Below are positions 14,508-22,490 of a DNA stretch of 35,716 nucleotides, one piece after another. Positions within the stretch are counted from its first letter, which is position 1; every line of letters begins with the position of its first letter. Under the pieces are notes generated by a model, which did no database searches, was not told the DNA's origin, and saw only the letters and a program-made list of their open reading frames with translations. This stretch comes from Bacteroidota bacterium (GTDB taxonomy: Bacteria; Bacteroidota; Bacteroidia; Bacteroidales; FEN-979): the NCBI GenBank assembly GCA_016868575.1, contig VGGL01000019.1, positions 1 to 35,716 of the forward strand, given 5' to 3'. The position numbers were made by a program, and so were the translations under genes.

Positions 14508-15656
14508 ATGCTCTCTATTGCCCGCCATATCGTCCACCTCGACCTCGACTCATTCTTCGTGTCGGTAGAGCGCCTGTTGAACAGCAGCCTGAACGGGAAG
14601 CCCATCATCATTGGCGGCACATCTGATCGTGGGGTGGTATCCAGTTGCAGCTATGAGGCGCGGAAGTTCGGGGTCAGTTCAGCCATGCCCATGAAGATGG
14701 CCCGCACCCTCTGTGGTGATGCTATCATCATTCGGGGCGACATGGAGCTTTACTCCAAATATTCCCACATGGTTACTGACGTCATAGCTGAGCGGGCTCC
14801 GCTGTTCGAGAAGGCTTCCATCGACGAGCATTATGTTGACCTTACCGGCATGGACCGGTTCTTCGGAACACTGAAATGGACCCGGGAGCTGAGAAAGACC
14901 ATCATCAACGAAACAGGATTGCCTATCTCTTTCGGCCTTTCTGTCAACAAAACGGTATCCAAGATCGCTACCGGGGAGGCAAAGCCAAACGGGGAACTGG
15001 AGGTGCCGGGAGAGCAGGTCAGGCCTTTCCTTTCCCCGCTGTCGATCAGCAAGATCCCCATGATCGGCGAGAAGACCTATCGCCTGTTGCGCTCCATGGG
15101 CGTGGTGACCATCGACACCCTCAGCCATATCCCACCTGAAATGATGGAAAAAGCGCTTGGGAAAAACGGAAAAGTGATCTGGGAAAAGGCCAACGGCATT
15201 GACGGAACGCCCGTCATCCCTTATTCAGAGCAAAAGTCCATGAGTACAGAAACAACCTTTGAACAGGATTCCATCGACGTGGTGAGGATGCGGGAGATCC
15301 TGGTCAAAATGGTTGAAAAACTGACCTTTCAGCTCCGGGAACAACAGAAACTGACAGCCTGCGTGACGGTGAAGATCCGCTATTCCAACTTCGACACGCA
15401 CACCCTGCAGCAGCATGTCGCGTACACCTCTTTTGATCACATCCTGATCCCCCTGGTCAAGAGCCTCTTCGACCGGCTTTACCAGCGCCGCATGCTGATC
15501 CGACTGATCGGGGTGCGGTTCAGTAAACTCGTCTCCGGCAGCCAGCAACTCAACTTGTTTGAAGACAGCACCGAGCTGGTCAACCTTTACCAGGCCATGG
15601 ACCGGATACGGATGAGATACGGGAGGAAAGCGGTGAGGAGGGGAGTTGGGATATGA
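14508..15656 (+). CDS. Y-family (DinB/Pol IV-like) translesion DNA polymerase
   Basis: This 382-aa polymerase copies past damaged bases. HLDLDSFF supplies the first catalytic aspartate (D12) and a likely steric-gate aromatic (F17), and ASIDEHYVDL supplies D106 and E107. Finger and palm motifs (SSCSYEARKFGVSSAMP, GLSVNKTVSKIA) and the thumb IPMIGEKTYRLLRSMGV are present. A sliding-clamp binding peptide QLNLF sits at about 347-351 near the C terminus. All catalytic residues are kept, which distinguishes it from ImuB, an inactive Y-family relative. It is divergent from the S24 repressor and upstream of a DnaE2-type polymerase, so an SOS-like mutagenesis cassette is likely. The stop codon runs into a tandem 8-bp repeat. 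Confidence 0.93.
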   Translation: MLSIARHIVHLDLDSFFVSVERLLNSSLNGKPIIIGGTSDRGVVSSCSYEARKFGVSSAMPMKMARTLCGDAIIIRGDMELYSKYSHMVTDVIAERAPLFEKASIDEHYVDLTGMDRFFGTLKWTRELRKTIINETGLPISFGLSVNKTVSKIATGEAKPNGELEVPGEQVRPFLSPLSISKIPMIGEKTYRLLRSMGVVTIDTLSHIPPEMMEKALGKNGKVIWEKANGIDGTPVIPYSEQKSMSTETTFEQDSIDVVRMREILVKMVEKLTFQLREQQKLTACVTVKIRYSNFDTHTLQQHVAYTSFDHILIPLVKSLFDRLYQRRMLIRLIGVRFSKLVSGSQQLNLFEDSTELVNLYQAMDRIRMRYGRKAVRRGVGI

Positions 15657-15724
15657 AAATGGTGAAATGGTGAAATGGTGAAATGATGAAATGGTGAAAT
15701 GGTGAAATGATGAAATGGTGAAAC
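15653..15724. repeat. Tandem 8-bp repeat (GAAATGGT) with 24-bp higher-order period
   Basis: About eight copies of GAAATGGT follow the polymerase stop codon, arranged as two units of (GAAATGGT)x2-GAAATGAT and a trailing copy. The array overlaps the stop codon itself. Confidence 0.9.
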
Positions 15725-15778
15725 TTGTTGCGAGGAGCTTTATCCCGAAAGAAGTGAGGGAGAAGTGACGTGGCAATG
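15725..15778. repeat. Degenerate CATTGCGAG...GTGGCAATG repeat
   Basis: TTGTTGCGAGGAGC on the left and GACGTGGCAATG on the right match the ends of the family C elements (19212, 22032, 29577), but the middle is diverged and longer. It lies between the tandem repeat and the ORF6N gene. Confidence 0.45.
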
Positions 15779-15858
15779 GTGAAAATATTTTTAAAAGGAA
15801 GATGACTTTTGCGAATAATTTGGATTAAACAGTAATATGGGATGGAAAATGGATCAAT

Positions 15859-16188
15859 ATGAAGGAAGATATTATTTCTCAGATTTACATTCTTCGTGGA
15901 AGAAAAGTGATGCTTGACAGTGATCTGGCAAGAATTTATGGTGTTAAAACAGCACGTCTAAATCAACAGGTAAGAAGAAATATAGATCGCTTTCCTGATG
16001 ATTTTATGTTTGAATTGACCAGTGAAGAATCACGAAACTTGATGTTGCAATTTGCAATATCAAGTTCACAACATGCTGAGCAATTGATGCTTGTTTTTGA
16101 AGCACTTAGAGAATTGGTTCAGAAGAAAGAAGAACCACGAACTGCTATTGGATTTATTATCAGAAAGAATGAAGGATCACAAGAATAG
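15859..16188 (+). CDS. Shortened ORF6N-domain protein (internal deletion suspected)
   Basis: The first ~65 residues match an ORF6N DNA-binding domain (ISQIYILRGRKVMLDSDLARIYGVKTARLNQQVRRN, RFPDDFMFELT). Intact proteins of this type continue with a Y-x-F-T-E-Q-G-V-A-M-L block and an R-A-F-V-x-L-R stretch, both missing here. Instead residue ~75 (FAISSSQ) jumps to HAEQLMLVFEALRELV...RTAIGF, the usual C terminus. The 109-aa protein therefore looks like an in-frame internally deleted copy. It sits between the two polymerase genes, an unrelated location, next to repeats. Function is probably lost or altered. Confidence 0.75.
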   Translation: MKEDIISQIYILRGRKVMLDSDLARIYGVKTARLNQQVRRNIDRFPDDFMFELTSEESRNLMLQFAISSSQHAEQLMLVFEALRELVQKKEEPRTAIGFIIRKNEGSQE

Positions 16189-16204
16189 AATATCAGTGTA
16201 TTAA

Positions 16205-19186
16205 ATGCTGTTTTTCTCACATTCGTATTATTCTCTCCGTTATGGCACCCTTTCTCCGGAACAACTTGCGGCGGAGGCGGCTGCACGTGGCATCCGGTCA
16301 TTGGCATTGACCGACATTAATAACACCACGGGAGTTCCTGATTTTATCAAGGCATGCAAGGAGCACAATATCAAACCCATTGTGGGCATTGAGTTCCGGA
16401 ATGGGAATACCTGGGTGTATACCGGTATTGCCAGGAATAACGAAGGACTGCGGGAGCTGAATGAGTTCCTGAGCGAATGCAACATTCAGGGAAAGGCTTT
16501 TCCGGAGCGGGCACCGGTGTTTCATGATGCAATTTTGGTGTATCCAATGACCTCACCCCCGCCTCCGGCACCCCCTCGGATTCCTGCTTGCGCAGGAACC
16601 TGGGAGAGGGGGCAGGGGGGTGAGGCTGTCGCCATCCGGCCATACGACCTGCCAAAACTAACCTACTCTAAGAAAAACACCGACCTGTCTCGTGCCATCA
16701 TCTATCATCCCGTCACGTTCCTCAACGATGACGGCTACTTCCTTCACCGTAACCTGCGGGCAGTGGATGAGAATATCCTCCTGAGCCGTCTGCAGCCGGA
16801 ATACCTGGCCCATCCCTCGGAAAAGATGCTTCAAATGGATGAACTCCTTGCTTTCTACAAAGATTTTCCGCAAATTGTCAGGAATACGGAACGGATTGCT
16901 GAAGCTTGTTCGATCGAATTTGACTTTTCCTCGGTCAAAAACAAGAAAACCTTCACCGGCAGCCAGTATGATGATAAGATCCTCCTGGAAAAGCTGGCCA
17001 TGGATGGCTTTGACTACCGCTATGGCAAGAAAAGCAAGCTTGCACTCAGCCGCATCCGGCATGAGTTGGAGATCATCGACCGACTCGCCTTTTCCTCTTA
17101 CTTCCTGATCACCTGGGATATCATCCGATACTCCATGTCGCGTGGCTTCTACCATGTAGGCCGGGGAAGTGGAGCCAACAGCATCGTGGCTTACTGCCTC
17201 CGGATCACCGATGTGGATCCGATCGAGTTGGATCTCTACTTCGAACGCTTTATCAACCCTAAAAGGAGCAGCCCGCCTGACTTCGACATCGATTACTCCT
17301 GGAAGGAAAGAGACGAAGTACTCGACTACATCTTCAAACGTTATGGTCGCCGGCATACCGCCCTGCTCGGGGCCATGTCAACATTTAAGGGGAGTTCCAT
17401 CTTCCGGGAGCTTGGAAAGGTTTATGGATTGCCCAAGAAGGAAATTGACGAACTGGTGGAACGCCCCGAATCGGAGGTGAACCGAAACGAAATCACCCGG
17501 ACCATCCGCTACATTGCCCGCCAGATCATTGATTTCCCCAACATCCGGTCGATCCACGCCGGTGGCGTCCTGATTTCAGAAGAACCCATCTTCAGCTATA
17601 CGGCCCTTGACATGCCACCCAAAGGATTCCAAACCACCCAGTGGGATATGTATGTGGCCGAAGACATCGGCTTTGAGAAGATCGACATCCTCAGCCAGCG
17701 GGGCATTGGACATATCCGTGAATGTGCAGAGGTCATCCTGGAAAACCGCGGGATCAGCGTTGATGTACATAAGGTGCAGGAGTTTAAGAAAGATGAGCAG
17801 GTCAGGAAACAATTGCGGGTAGGGGAGAGCATTGGATGTTTTTATATCGAGAGCCCGGCCATGCGGGGCTTGCTGAAGAAACTCCGGTGTGAAAACTACC
17901 TGACACTGGTGGCGGCCAGCTCCATCATCCGCCCCGGCGTAGCCCGGTCGGGCATGATGCGGGAGTACATCCATCGCTTTCACCATCCCAATGACTTCAC
18001 CTATCTCCACCCGGTGATGGAAGCGCAACTGAAAGAAACCTACGGCGTGATGGTCTACCAGGAAGATGTCCTGAAGGTCTGCCATCACTTTGCCGGCCTC
18101 GACCTGGCGGATGCCGATGTGCTGCGCCGGGCCATGAGCGGAAAGTACCGGGCAAAGAAAGAATTCCAGCGCATTGTCGACAAGTTCTTTGAGAATTGCA
18201 AGAACTTCGGCTATCCTGATGCGACCACCAGGGAAGTATGGCGGCAGATCGAATCCTTTGCAGGCTACTCCTTCTCCAAAGCCCATTCAGCCTCCTATGC
18301 AGCAGAGAGCTACCAAAGCCTGTTCCTGAAAGCCTACTATCCGCTGGAGTTCATGGTAGCGGTGATCAACAACTTCGGTGGATTCTATAAAACCTGGGTC
18401 TATTTCAATGAAGCCCGGCGTTGCGGCGCCAACATCGAACTTCCCTGCGTGAACAGAAGCGAATACAAGACTTCCATCCGGGGGCAAGACATCTTCACGG
18501 GATTCATCCACATCGCTAACCTGGAAAACAAACTGGCAACCGCTATCCCGGAGGAGCAGAAAAGAAATGGCACATTCCGCGACCTGGAGGACTTTATCCG
18601 CCGCCTGCAGCCGGGATTGGAACAGCTGGTGATCCTGATCCGCTGCGGGGCATTCCGTTTCACCGGGATTCCCAAAGCACGCCTCCTCTGGGATGCCCAT
18701 ATGTTCGGGAAAAACCGCAGTCCGGCACCGGAACCCCATGCCCTGTTCCATGAACCTTCCCGACCGTACACCCTGCCCGACCTGGAAAAAAACCTCACTG
18801 CTGACGCCTATGATGAAATAGAATTGATCGGCTTTCCGGTCACCATGACCTACTTCGATTTACTGGAGACTGCTTTCCGTGGTGAGATCATGGCCGGGGA
18901 AATGACCGCTGCGGTGGGAAAGAAAGTACGCATGCTCGGCCACCTTGCAGCCATCAAATATGTGAAAACAATAAAAGGGGAACTCATGCATTTTGGCACT
19001 TTTCTGGATGTTCAGGGAGAATTTTTCGACACGGTTCACTTTCCCAATACCCTGAAAGCATATCCTTTCAGGGGAAATGGGATATACCTGATCTATGGTG
19101 AGATCACCCAGGAATTTGACTTCTCCAGCCTGACGGTTGAAAAAATGGCGAAAATGCCGATACGGAAAGACCCGAGAGGGATGTAG
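16205..19186 (+). CDS. dnaE2: DnaE2-type error-prone DNA polymerase III alpha subunit
   Basis: This 993-aa C-family polymerase is shorter than replicative DnaE, as expected for DnaE2. The N-terminal PHP domain is recognisable but weakened (SHSYYSLRYGT; LALTDINNTTGV). The palm contains GRGSGANSIVAYCLRITDVDP and the catalytic PDFDIDY (358-364). The fingers contain MVYQEDVLKVCHHFAGLDLADADVLRRAMSGK and FAGYSFSKAHSASYA. A C-terminal OB-like region follows. DnaE2 acts with Y-family partners in damage-induced mutagenesis, consistent with the upstream polymerase and repressor. Residues about 116-140 (SPPPPAPPRIPACAGTWERG) are not polymerase sequence but a palindromic repeat inserted in frame. imuA is absent. 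Confidence 0.93.
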   Translation: MLFFSHSYYSLRYGTLSPEQLAAEAAARGIRSLALTDINNTTGVPDFIKACKEHNIKPIVGIEFRNGNTWVYTGIARNNEGLRELNEFLSECNIQGKAFPERAPVFHDAILVYPMTSPPPPAPPRIPACAGTWERGQGGEAVAIRPYDLPKLTYSKKNTDLSRAIIYHPVTFLNDDGYFLHRNLRAVDENILLSRLQPEYLAHPSEKMLQMDELLAFYKDFPQIVRNTERIAEACSIEFDFSSVKNKKTFTGSQYDDKILLEKLAMDGFDYRYGKKSKLALSRIRHELEIIDRLAFSSYFLITWDIIRYSMSRGFYHVGRGSGANSIVAYCLRITDVDPIELDLYFERFINPKRSSPPDFDIDYSWKERDEVLDYIFKRYGRRHTALLGAMSTFKGSSIFRELGKVYGLPKKEIDELVERPESEVNRNEITRTIRYIARQIIDFPNIRSIHAGGVLISEEPIFSYTALDMPPKGFQTTQWDMYVAEDIGFEKIDILSQRGIGHIRECAEVILENRGISVDVHKVQEFKKDEQVRKQLRVGESIGCFYIESPAMRGLLKKLRCENYLTLVAASSIIRPGVARSGMMREYIHRFHHPNDFTYLHPVMEAQLKETYGVMVYQEDVLKVCHHFAGLDLADADVLRRAMSGKYRAKKEFQRIVDKFFENCKNFGYPDATTREVWRQIESFAGYSFSKAHSASYAAESYQSLFLKAYYPLEFMVAVINNFGGFYKTWVYFNEARRCGANIELPCVNRSEYKTSIRGQDIFTGFIHIANLENKLATAIPEEQKRNGTFRDLEDFIRRLQPGLEQLVILIRCGAFRFTGIPKARLLWDAHMFGKNRSPAPEPHALFHEPSRPYTLPDLEKNLTADAYDEIELIGFPVTMTYFDLLETAFRGEIMAGEMTAAVGKKVRMLGHLAAIKYVKTIKGELMHFGTFLDVQGEFFDTVHFPNTLKAYPFRGNGIYLIYGEITQEFDFSSLTVEKMAKMPIRKDPRGM
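16551..16625. repeat. Palindromic element D, copy 2, inserted in frame inside dnaE2
   Basis: The ends CCTCACCCCCGCC and GGGGGGTGAGG are those of the element at 14440-14497. The inner part differs: a second hairpin TTCCTGCTTGCGCAGGAA occupies the middle, so one palindrome appears nested in another. The 75-bp length keeps the reading frame and adds a proline-rich segment to the PHP region of the polymerase. Confidence 0.9.
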
Positions 19187-19211
19187 GGAGCTGGTGAGCT
19201 GGTGAGGTGGT

Positions 19212-19241
19212 CATTGCGAGCCGCGTAGCGGCGTGGCAATG
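19212..19241. repeat. 30-bp palindromic element C, copy 1
   Basis: CATTGC/GCAATG outer arms and GCCGC/GCGGC inner arms. Nearly identical to 22032-22061 and, reversed, to 29577-29606. Confidence 0.88.
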
Positions 19242-19288
19242 GAGATTTGAAAATAAAACAATGAGTCTCCTCTGAAAAGTCTTTTTAT

Positions 19289-19380
19289 GCCACTAAGGCA
19301 CTAAATCACAAAATTGCACAAATTTTATTTGTTTGATTAACAGCATTTTGTGTTTCTTTGTGTTTTTGTGGTTTAGTGGC
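19289..19380. repeat. 92-bp AT-rich inverted-repeat element
   Basis: Begins GCCACTAA and ends TTAGTGGC. Inside the ends, CACTAAATCACAAAA on the left corresponds to TTTTTGTGGTTTAGTG on the right. It could act as an imperfect hairpin after dnaE2, or be a miniature mobile element. With element C it accounts for most of 19187-19517; no gene was seen there. Confidence 0.65.
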
Positions 19381-19517
19381 GAAAATGAATGATGGCATTA
19401 TCGGAGTAGGCTCAACAATTAAACAATTTGGGACTTGGTTGTGGATATGTTGAAAGATGTTTTGGGAAGATATTAACATATTCGGAAAGATAATGGCATT
19501 CTCTATAATTTTGTAAT

Positions 19518-20390
19518 ATGAAGAACGGAAACGGGAATAGTGTTGAACTTTTTCTTGGTGATTGCAGGGAAGAGTTGAAACGAATCGATGATGACTCGGT
19601 TGATTTGATTGTAACTTCACCTCCCTATGCAGACCAACGGAAACAGATATATGGTGGCATTCATCCAGATCAATATGTTGAATGGTTTCTCCCTATTTCT
19701 GAGCAGTTGTTGCGGGTACTTAAGCCAACTGGTACATTTATCCTTAATATCAAGGAGCGGGTCCATGAGGGAGAACGCCATACCTATGTCCTTGAACTGA
19801 TCATGGAAATGAAAAAGCAAGGCTGGTTGTGGACTGAGGAATTTATCTGGCATAAAAAGAACTGTTACCCTGGAAAATGGCCAAACCGGTTCAGGGATGC
19901 CTGGGAAAGACTTCTGCAGTTCAATAAGGATCGGAAATTTGATATGTATCAGGATGAGGTGAGGGTGCCGACAGGGGATTGGGCAAAAACGCGATTAAAG
20001 AAATTGTCAGATACAGACAAAATTCGCGATAATTCAAAGGTTGGAAGTGGTTTTGGTAAGAACATCTCAAACTGGCTGAACAGGGATCTGGCCTATCCTA
20101 CCAATGTTTTACATTTGTCCACTGAATGTTCCAACAGAAACCACAGCGCTACTTTCCCTGAGGCACTTCCCGAGTGGTTTATTAAACTTTTTACCAAACC
20201 TGGAGATGTAGTACTTGACCCATTCATGGGCTCTGGTACAACTGTCGTCGTTGCACAACGCCTGAGCAGAAAAGCCATAGGTATTGATATTCTGTCCGAG
20301 TATCATGAGATCACCCTCCAAAGGCTTGATCCTGTTGTTGAATGGACGCTTTTTGAACCAAAAGTTAAATATGGGAACACTAAAACCTGA
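19518..20390 (+). CDS. Type II DNA methyltransferase, beta class (probable N4-cytosine)
   Basis: This 290-aa enzyme has the catalytic motif IV TSPPY at residues 33-37 near the N terminus and the AdoMet motif I DPFMGSGTT near residue 235. This IV-before-I order defines beta-class methyltransferases. SPPY, as opposed to DPPY/NPPY, favours N4-cytosine methylation, although N6-adenine cannot be excluded. It overlaps the restriction endonuclease gene by 20 bp and should protect the host from it. The pair is visibly more AT-rich than the polymerase genes before it, in line with horizontal acquisition. Confidence 0.92.
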   Translation: MKNGNGNSVELFLGDCREELKRIDDDSVDLIVTSPPYADQRKQIYGGIHPDQYVEWFLPISEQLLRVLKPTGTFILNIKERVHEGERHTYVLELIMEMKKQGWLWTEEFIWHKKNCYPGKWPNRFRDAWERLLQFNKDRKFDMYQDEVRVPTGDWAKTRLKKLSDTDKIRDNSKVGSGFGKNISNWLNRDLAYPTNVLHLSTECSNRNHSATFPEALPEWFIKLFTKPGDVVLDPFMGSGTTVVVAQRLSRKAIGIDILSEYHEITLQRLDPVVEWTLFEPKVKYGNTKT

Positions 20391-21141
20391 AGATCTGATC
20401 AAGTATGTTGAGGATAACATTCAATCTTTTCATGATAAACGATTGATAGGCCTGAAGGAGTTGAAATTATCGTCTATTCTGGCAAGAAAAAATCCATACC
20501 TGTTTAAAGCAAAAAATTACGAAAGCGCCGACAAGATTGTTATTGGCTTGGTTACAGCCTATTTATCTTCACAGGAGGAAACCTTATTTGGTGAATGGCT
20601 TGAAGGACTTGCAATTTTTGTTAGTACCAGGATTTTTGATGGCTGGAAATCTGGTATTACTGGAATAGATCTGGAGTTCAACCGGGAAGGGATCAGATAT
20701 ATTGTTAACGTAAAATCAGGGCCAAACTGGGGAAATTCGAGTCAAATCAAGAAGATGATCTCAGATTTTCAATCGGCCATCAAGACCCTTCGGACAAGCC
20801 ATTCCAATATGCATGTTGTGGCAGTGAATGGATGCTGTTATGGGAGGGACAGTAAACCTGATAAAAAAGGGATCTACTTTAAATATTGTGGACAAAGGTT
20901 CTGGGAATTCATCTCAGGCAATCCTTCACTTTATATTGAAATTATTGAACCTCTCGCGCATAGAGCAAAAGAGAAAGATCAGGAATTCATGGAAGTCTAT
21001 CCCAAGGTGGTTAACAAATTCATCTTAGAGTTTATTCAGGTTTATTGCCTTTCTGACGGAAGCATCAATTGGAATAAGCTTGTAGAGATGAATTCGTCAA
21101 TCTTGAAGCCTGGGGCCAGGAGAAGAAAATTGAAATCCTAA
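20371..21141 (+). CDS. PmeII-family type II restriction endonuclease
   Basis: This 256-aa protein resembles the PmeII family of type II restriction enzymes. It has an N-terminal helical region (NPYLFKAKN), then SSQEETLFGEWLEGLAIFV and GIDLEF...YIVNVKSGPNWGNSSQ. The last two form a PD-(D/E)xK-like core, with D100 and K115 as likely catalytic residues, and FWEFISGNP follows. I chose the ATG at 20371 because MGTLKPEDLIKYVEDNI is the family N-terminus; the ORF track's start at 20284 lies deep in the methyltransferase gene. The recognition site cannot be read from sequence. It converges on the kinase gene with an 11-12-bp gap. Confidence 0.88.
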   Translation: MGTLKPEDLIKYVEDNIQSFHDKRLIGLKELKLSSILARKNPYLFKAKNYESADKIVIGLVTAYLSSQEETLFGEWLEGLAIFVSTRIFDGWKSGITGIDLEFNREGIRYIVNVKSGPNWGNSSQIKKMISDFQSAIKTLRTSHSNMHVVAVNGCCYGRDSKPDKKGIYFKYCGQRFWEFISGNPSLYIEIIEPLAHRAKEKDQEFMEVYPKVVNKFILEFIQVYCLSDGSINWNKLVEMNSSILKPGARRRKLKS

Positions 21142-21153
21142 ACACTCTTCCAT

Positions 21154-21999
21154 TTATTCCACCTGCATATAATACGAAATCAATCCGTCGATTGGGGATT
21201 GCATCATGGTTCCTGGCTTTAATCCGTGGTGATGCAATGCTTCTTGGAGAATATCCTGGAAGTGGTAAGCGATGGAGCCGGTGAATGACACCGGGAAGTC
21301 CCGGTAATTGCTGTACTTCATGACATAATTCTCCAGAAATCGGGAGAAGGAGTCGTAGACAATTGCATGGATGGAAGGATCCGTGCGGTGTTCATGGATA
21401 AATCCGGAGAATGAAGCGAGAAACCTTCCGGGCTTGGGCTGGTTGTAGATGCCGTCAAGAATGTTTTCCAGGGTAAGGTTGAACTGTTTCTTGAATGCTT
21501 GCTCAATGTCCTGGGGAAGGAGGTGCCTTAGATAATGGGTGATGAAGACCTTTCCGATATTCGAGCCACCACCTTCGTCGCCCAGAATGAAGCCAAGGGA
21601 TCGGATATTTTCAATGATATCTTTTCCATCATACAGACAGGAATTCGATCCTGTTCCAAGGATGCAGGCAATGCCCGGATTTTCCCCGAACAGGGCTCTG
21701 GCAGCACCCAGAATATCATGGAATACTTCTGTTTGGGCATTTGGAAAATAAGCCGCCAACGCGGTTTTGATGATCTCGTGCTTAGCAGGTGTAGAACATC
21801 CGGCACCATAAAAGGAAATATACTGAATGGGCAATCCTTTGCAATCCGGCGCCAATTCATTCCCAATGATCTCCATGATGTCACCTGTGGATTGGTAATA
21901 CGGATTGATCCCGGCCGTTTTAATCCTCACATGGTCTTTATCAGACTCCAAAACCACCCAGTCAGTCTTTGTCGATCCGCTGTCAGCTATGAGATGCAT
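21154..21999 (-). CDS. BadF/BadG/BcrA/BcrD-family sugar kinase (N-acetylglucosamine kinase-like)
   Basis: The 281-aa product has the ASKHA phosphate loops of the family: ADSGSTKTDWVV at the N terminus, YGAGCS, LGTGSNSCLY (adenosine/phosphate) and LGDEGGGSNIG. Bacteroidota members annotated as N-acetylglucosamine kinase have this length and layout; phosphorylation of GlcNAc or a similar amino sugar, for example in wall recycling, is inferred. The ORF track's start at 22278 runs through element C and into the neighbouring gene's antisense, so MHLIADSGSTKTDW is the correct start. The last gene of the minus-strand block. Confidence 0.88.
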   Translation of the reverse strand: MHLIADSGSTKTDWVVLESDKDHVRIKTAGINPYYQSTGDIMEIIGNELAPDCKGLPIQYISFYGAGCSTPAKHEIIKTALAAYFPNAQTEVFHDILGAARALFGENPGIACILGTGSNSCLYDGKDIIENIRSLGFILGDEGGGSNIGKVFITHYLRHLLPQDIEQAFKKQFNLTLENILDGIYNQPKPGRFLASFSGFIHEHRTDPSIHAIVYDSFSRFLENYVMKYSNYRDFPVSFTGSIAYHFQDILQEALHHHGLKPGTMMQSPIDGLISYYMQVE

Positions 22000-22031
22000 C
22001 CTTTTGAATTTAGTGATTTGGTGATTGTTGT

Positions 22032-22061
22032 CATTGCGAGCCGCGCAGCGGCGTGGCAATG
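22032..22061. repeat. 30-bp palindromic element C, copy 2
   Basis: Same sequence as 19212-19241 apart from one base in the loop. Lies between the kinase start and dgkA, flanked by short GTGATT/TTTAGTGATT runs like those beside copy 3. Confidence 0.88.
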
Positions 22062-22103
22062 GTGATTTAGTGATTAGGTGAGTCTTTATCTCAAATTTAA
22101 AAA

Positions 22104-22490
22104 TTACAGCACCCATCGTCTTCCAAAGACAACAAGGGCAATTCCGATGGCGGTAATGGCAGCCAACAACACAGCGCCGGCGGCTATATCCTTGATCTTT
22201 CCTGCGGCCGGCTTGTGTTCGGGGGATACCAGATCTACCAGCCGTTCGATGGCGGTATTGAACATTTCTGCAATCCATACCAATCCGATGACGATGATCA
22301 ATAAACCCCAGTCAACCGGCGAAACACTGAAAATGAAACCTGCAGCAATCACTACGATGGTAGCAAGTGCATGAATCCAGGCATTGTGTTGTGTTTTAAG
22401 GCAGTACAACATGCCGCGAAAAGCATACTGAAAGCTCTTTCTTCTCCCGGCAAATGAAAATCTTTTTGGCTTAGAGGTACCTTCTGACAT
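22104..22490 (-). CDS. dgkA: Diacylglycerol kinase/undecaprenol kinase family protein
   Basis: This 128-aa integral membrane kinase has three hydrophobic helices and the conserved catalytic strip EMFNTAIERLVDL, followed by KIKDIAAGAVLL. The N-terminal SFQYAFRGMLYCLKTQHNAWIHA is also typical. Bacterial members phosphorylate diacylglycerol or undecaprenol for lipid and lipid-carrier recycling; which one applies here is not certain. Its start overlaps the end of the methyltransferase-like gene by 20 bp, so the two are co-transcribed. Confidence 0.92.
   Translation of the reverse strand: MSEGTSKPKRFSFAGRRKSFQYAFRGMLYCLKTQHNAWIHALATIVVIAAGFIFSVSPVDWGLLIIVIGLVWIAEMFNTAIERLVDLVSPEHKPAAGKIKDIAAGAVLLAAITAIGIALVVFGRRWVL

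Noticed and set aside
15225-15776. 183-aa minus-strand ORF
   Set aside because: Its start translates the 8-bp tandem repeat (FHHFTISS-type) and the rest is antisense to the Y-family polymerase.
16551-16625. Frameshift or assembly error in dnaE2
   Set aside because: The inserted segment is a recognisable repeat with intact ends, and the reading frame is continuous on both sides.
21154-22278. 374-aa version of the kinase ORF
   Set aside because: The first ~93 residues are low-plausibility sequence through element C and antisense of dgkA; MHLIADSGSTKTDW is the family start.
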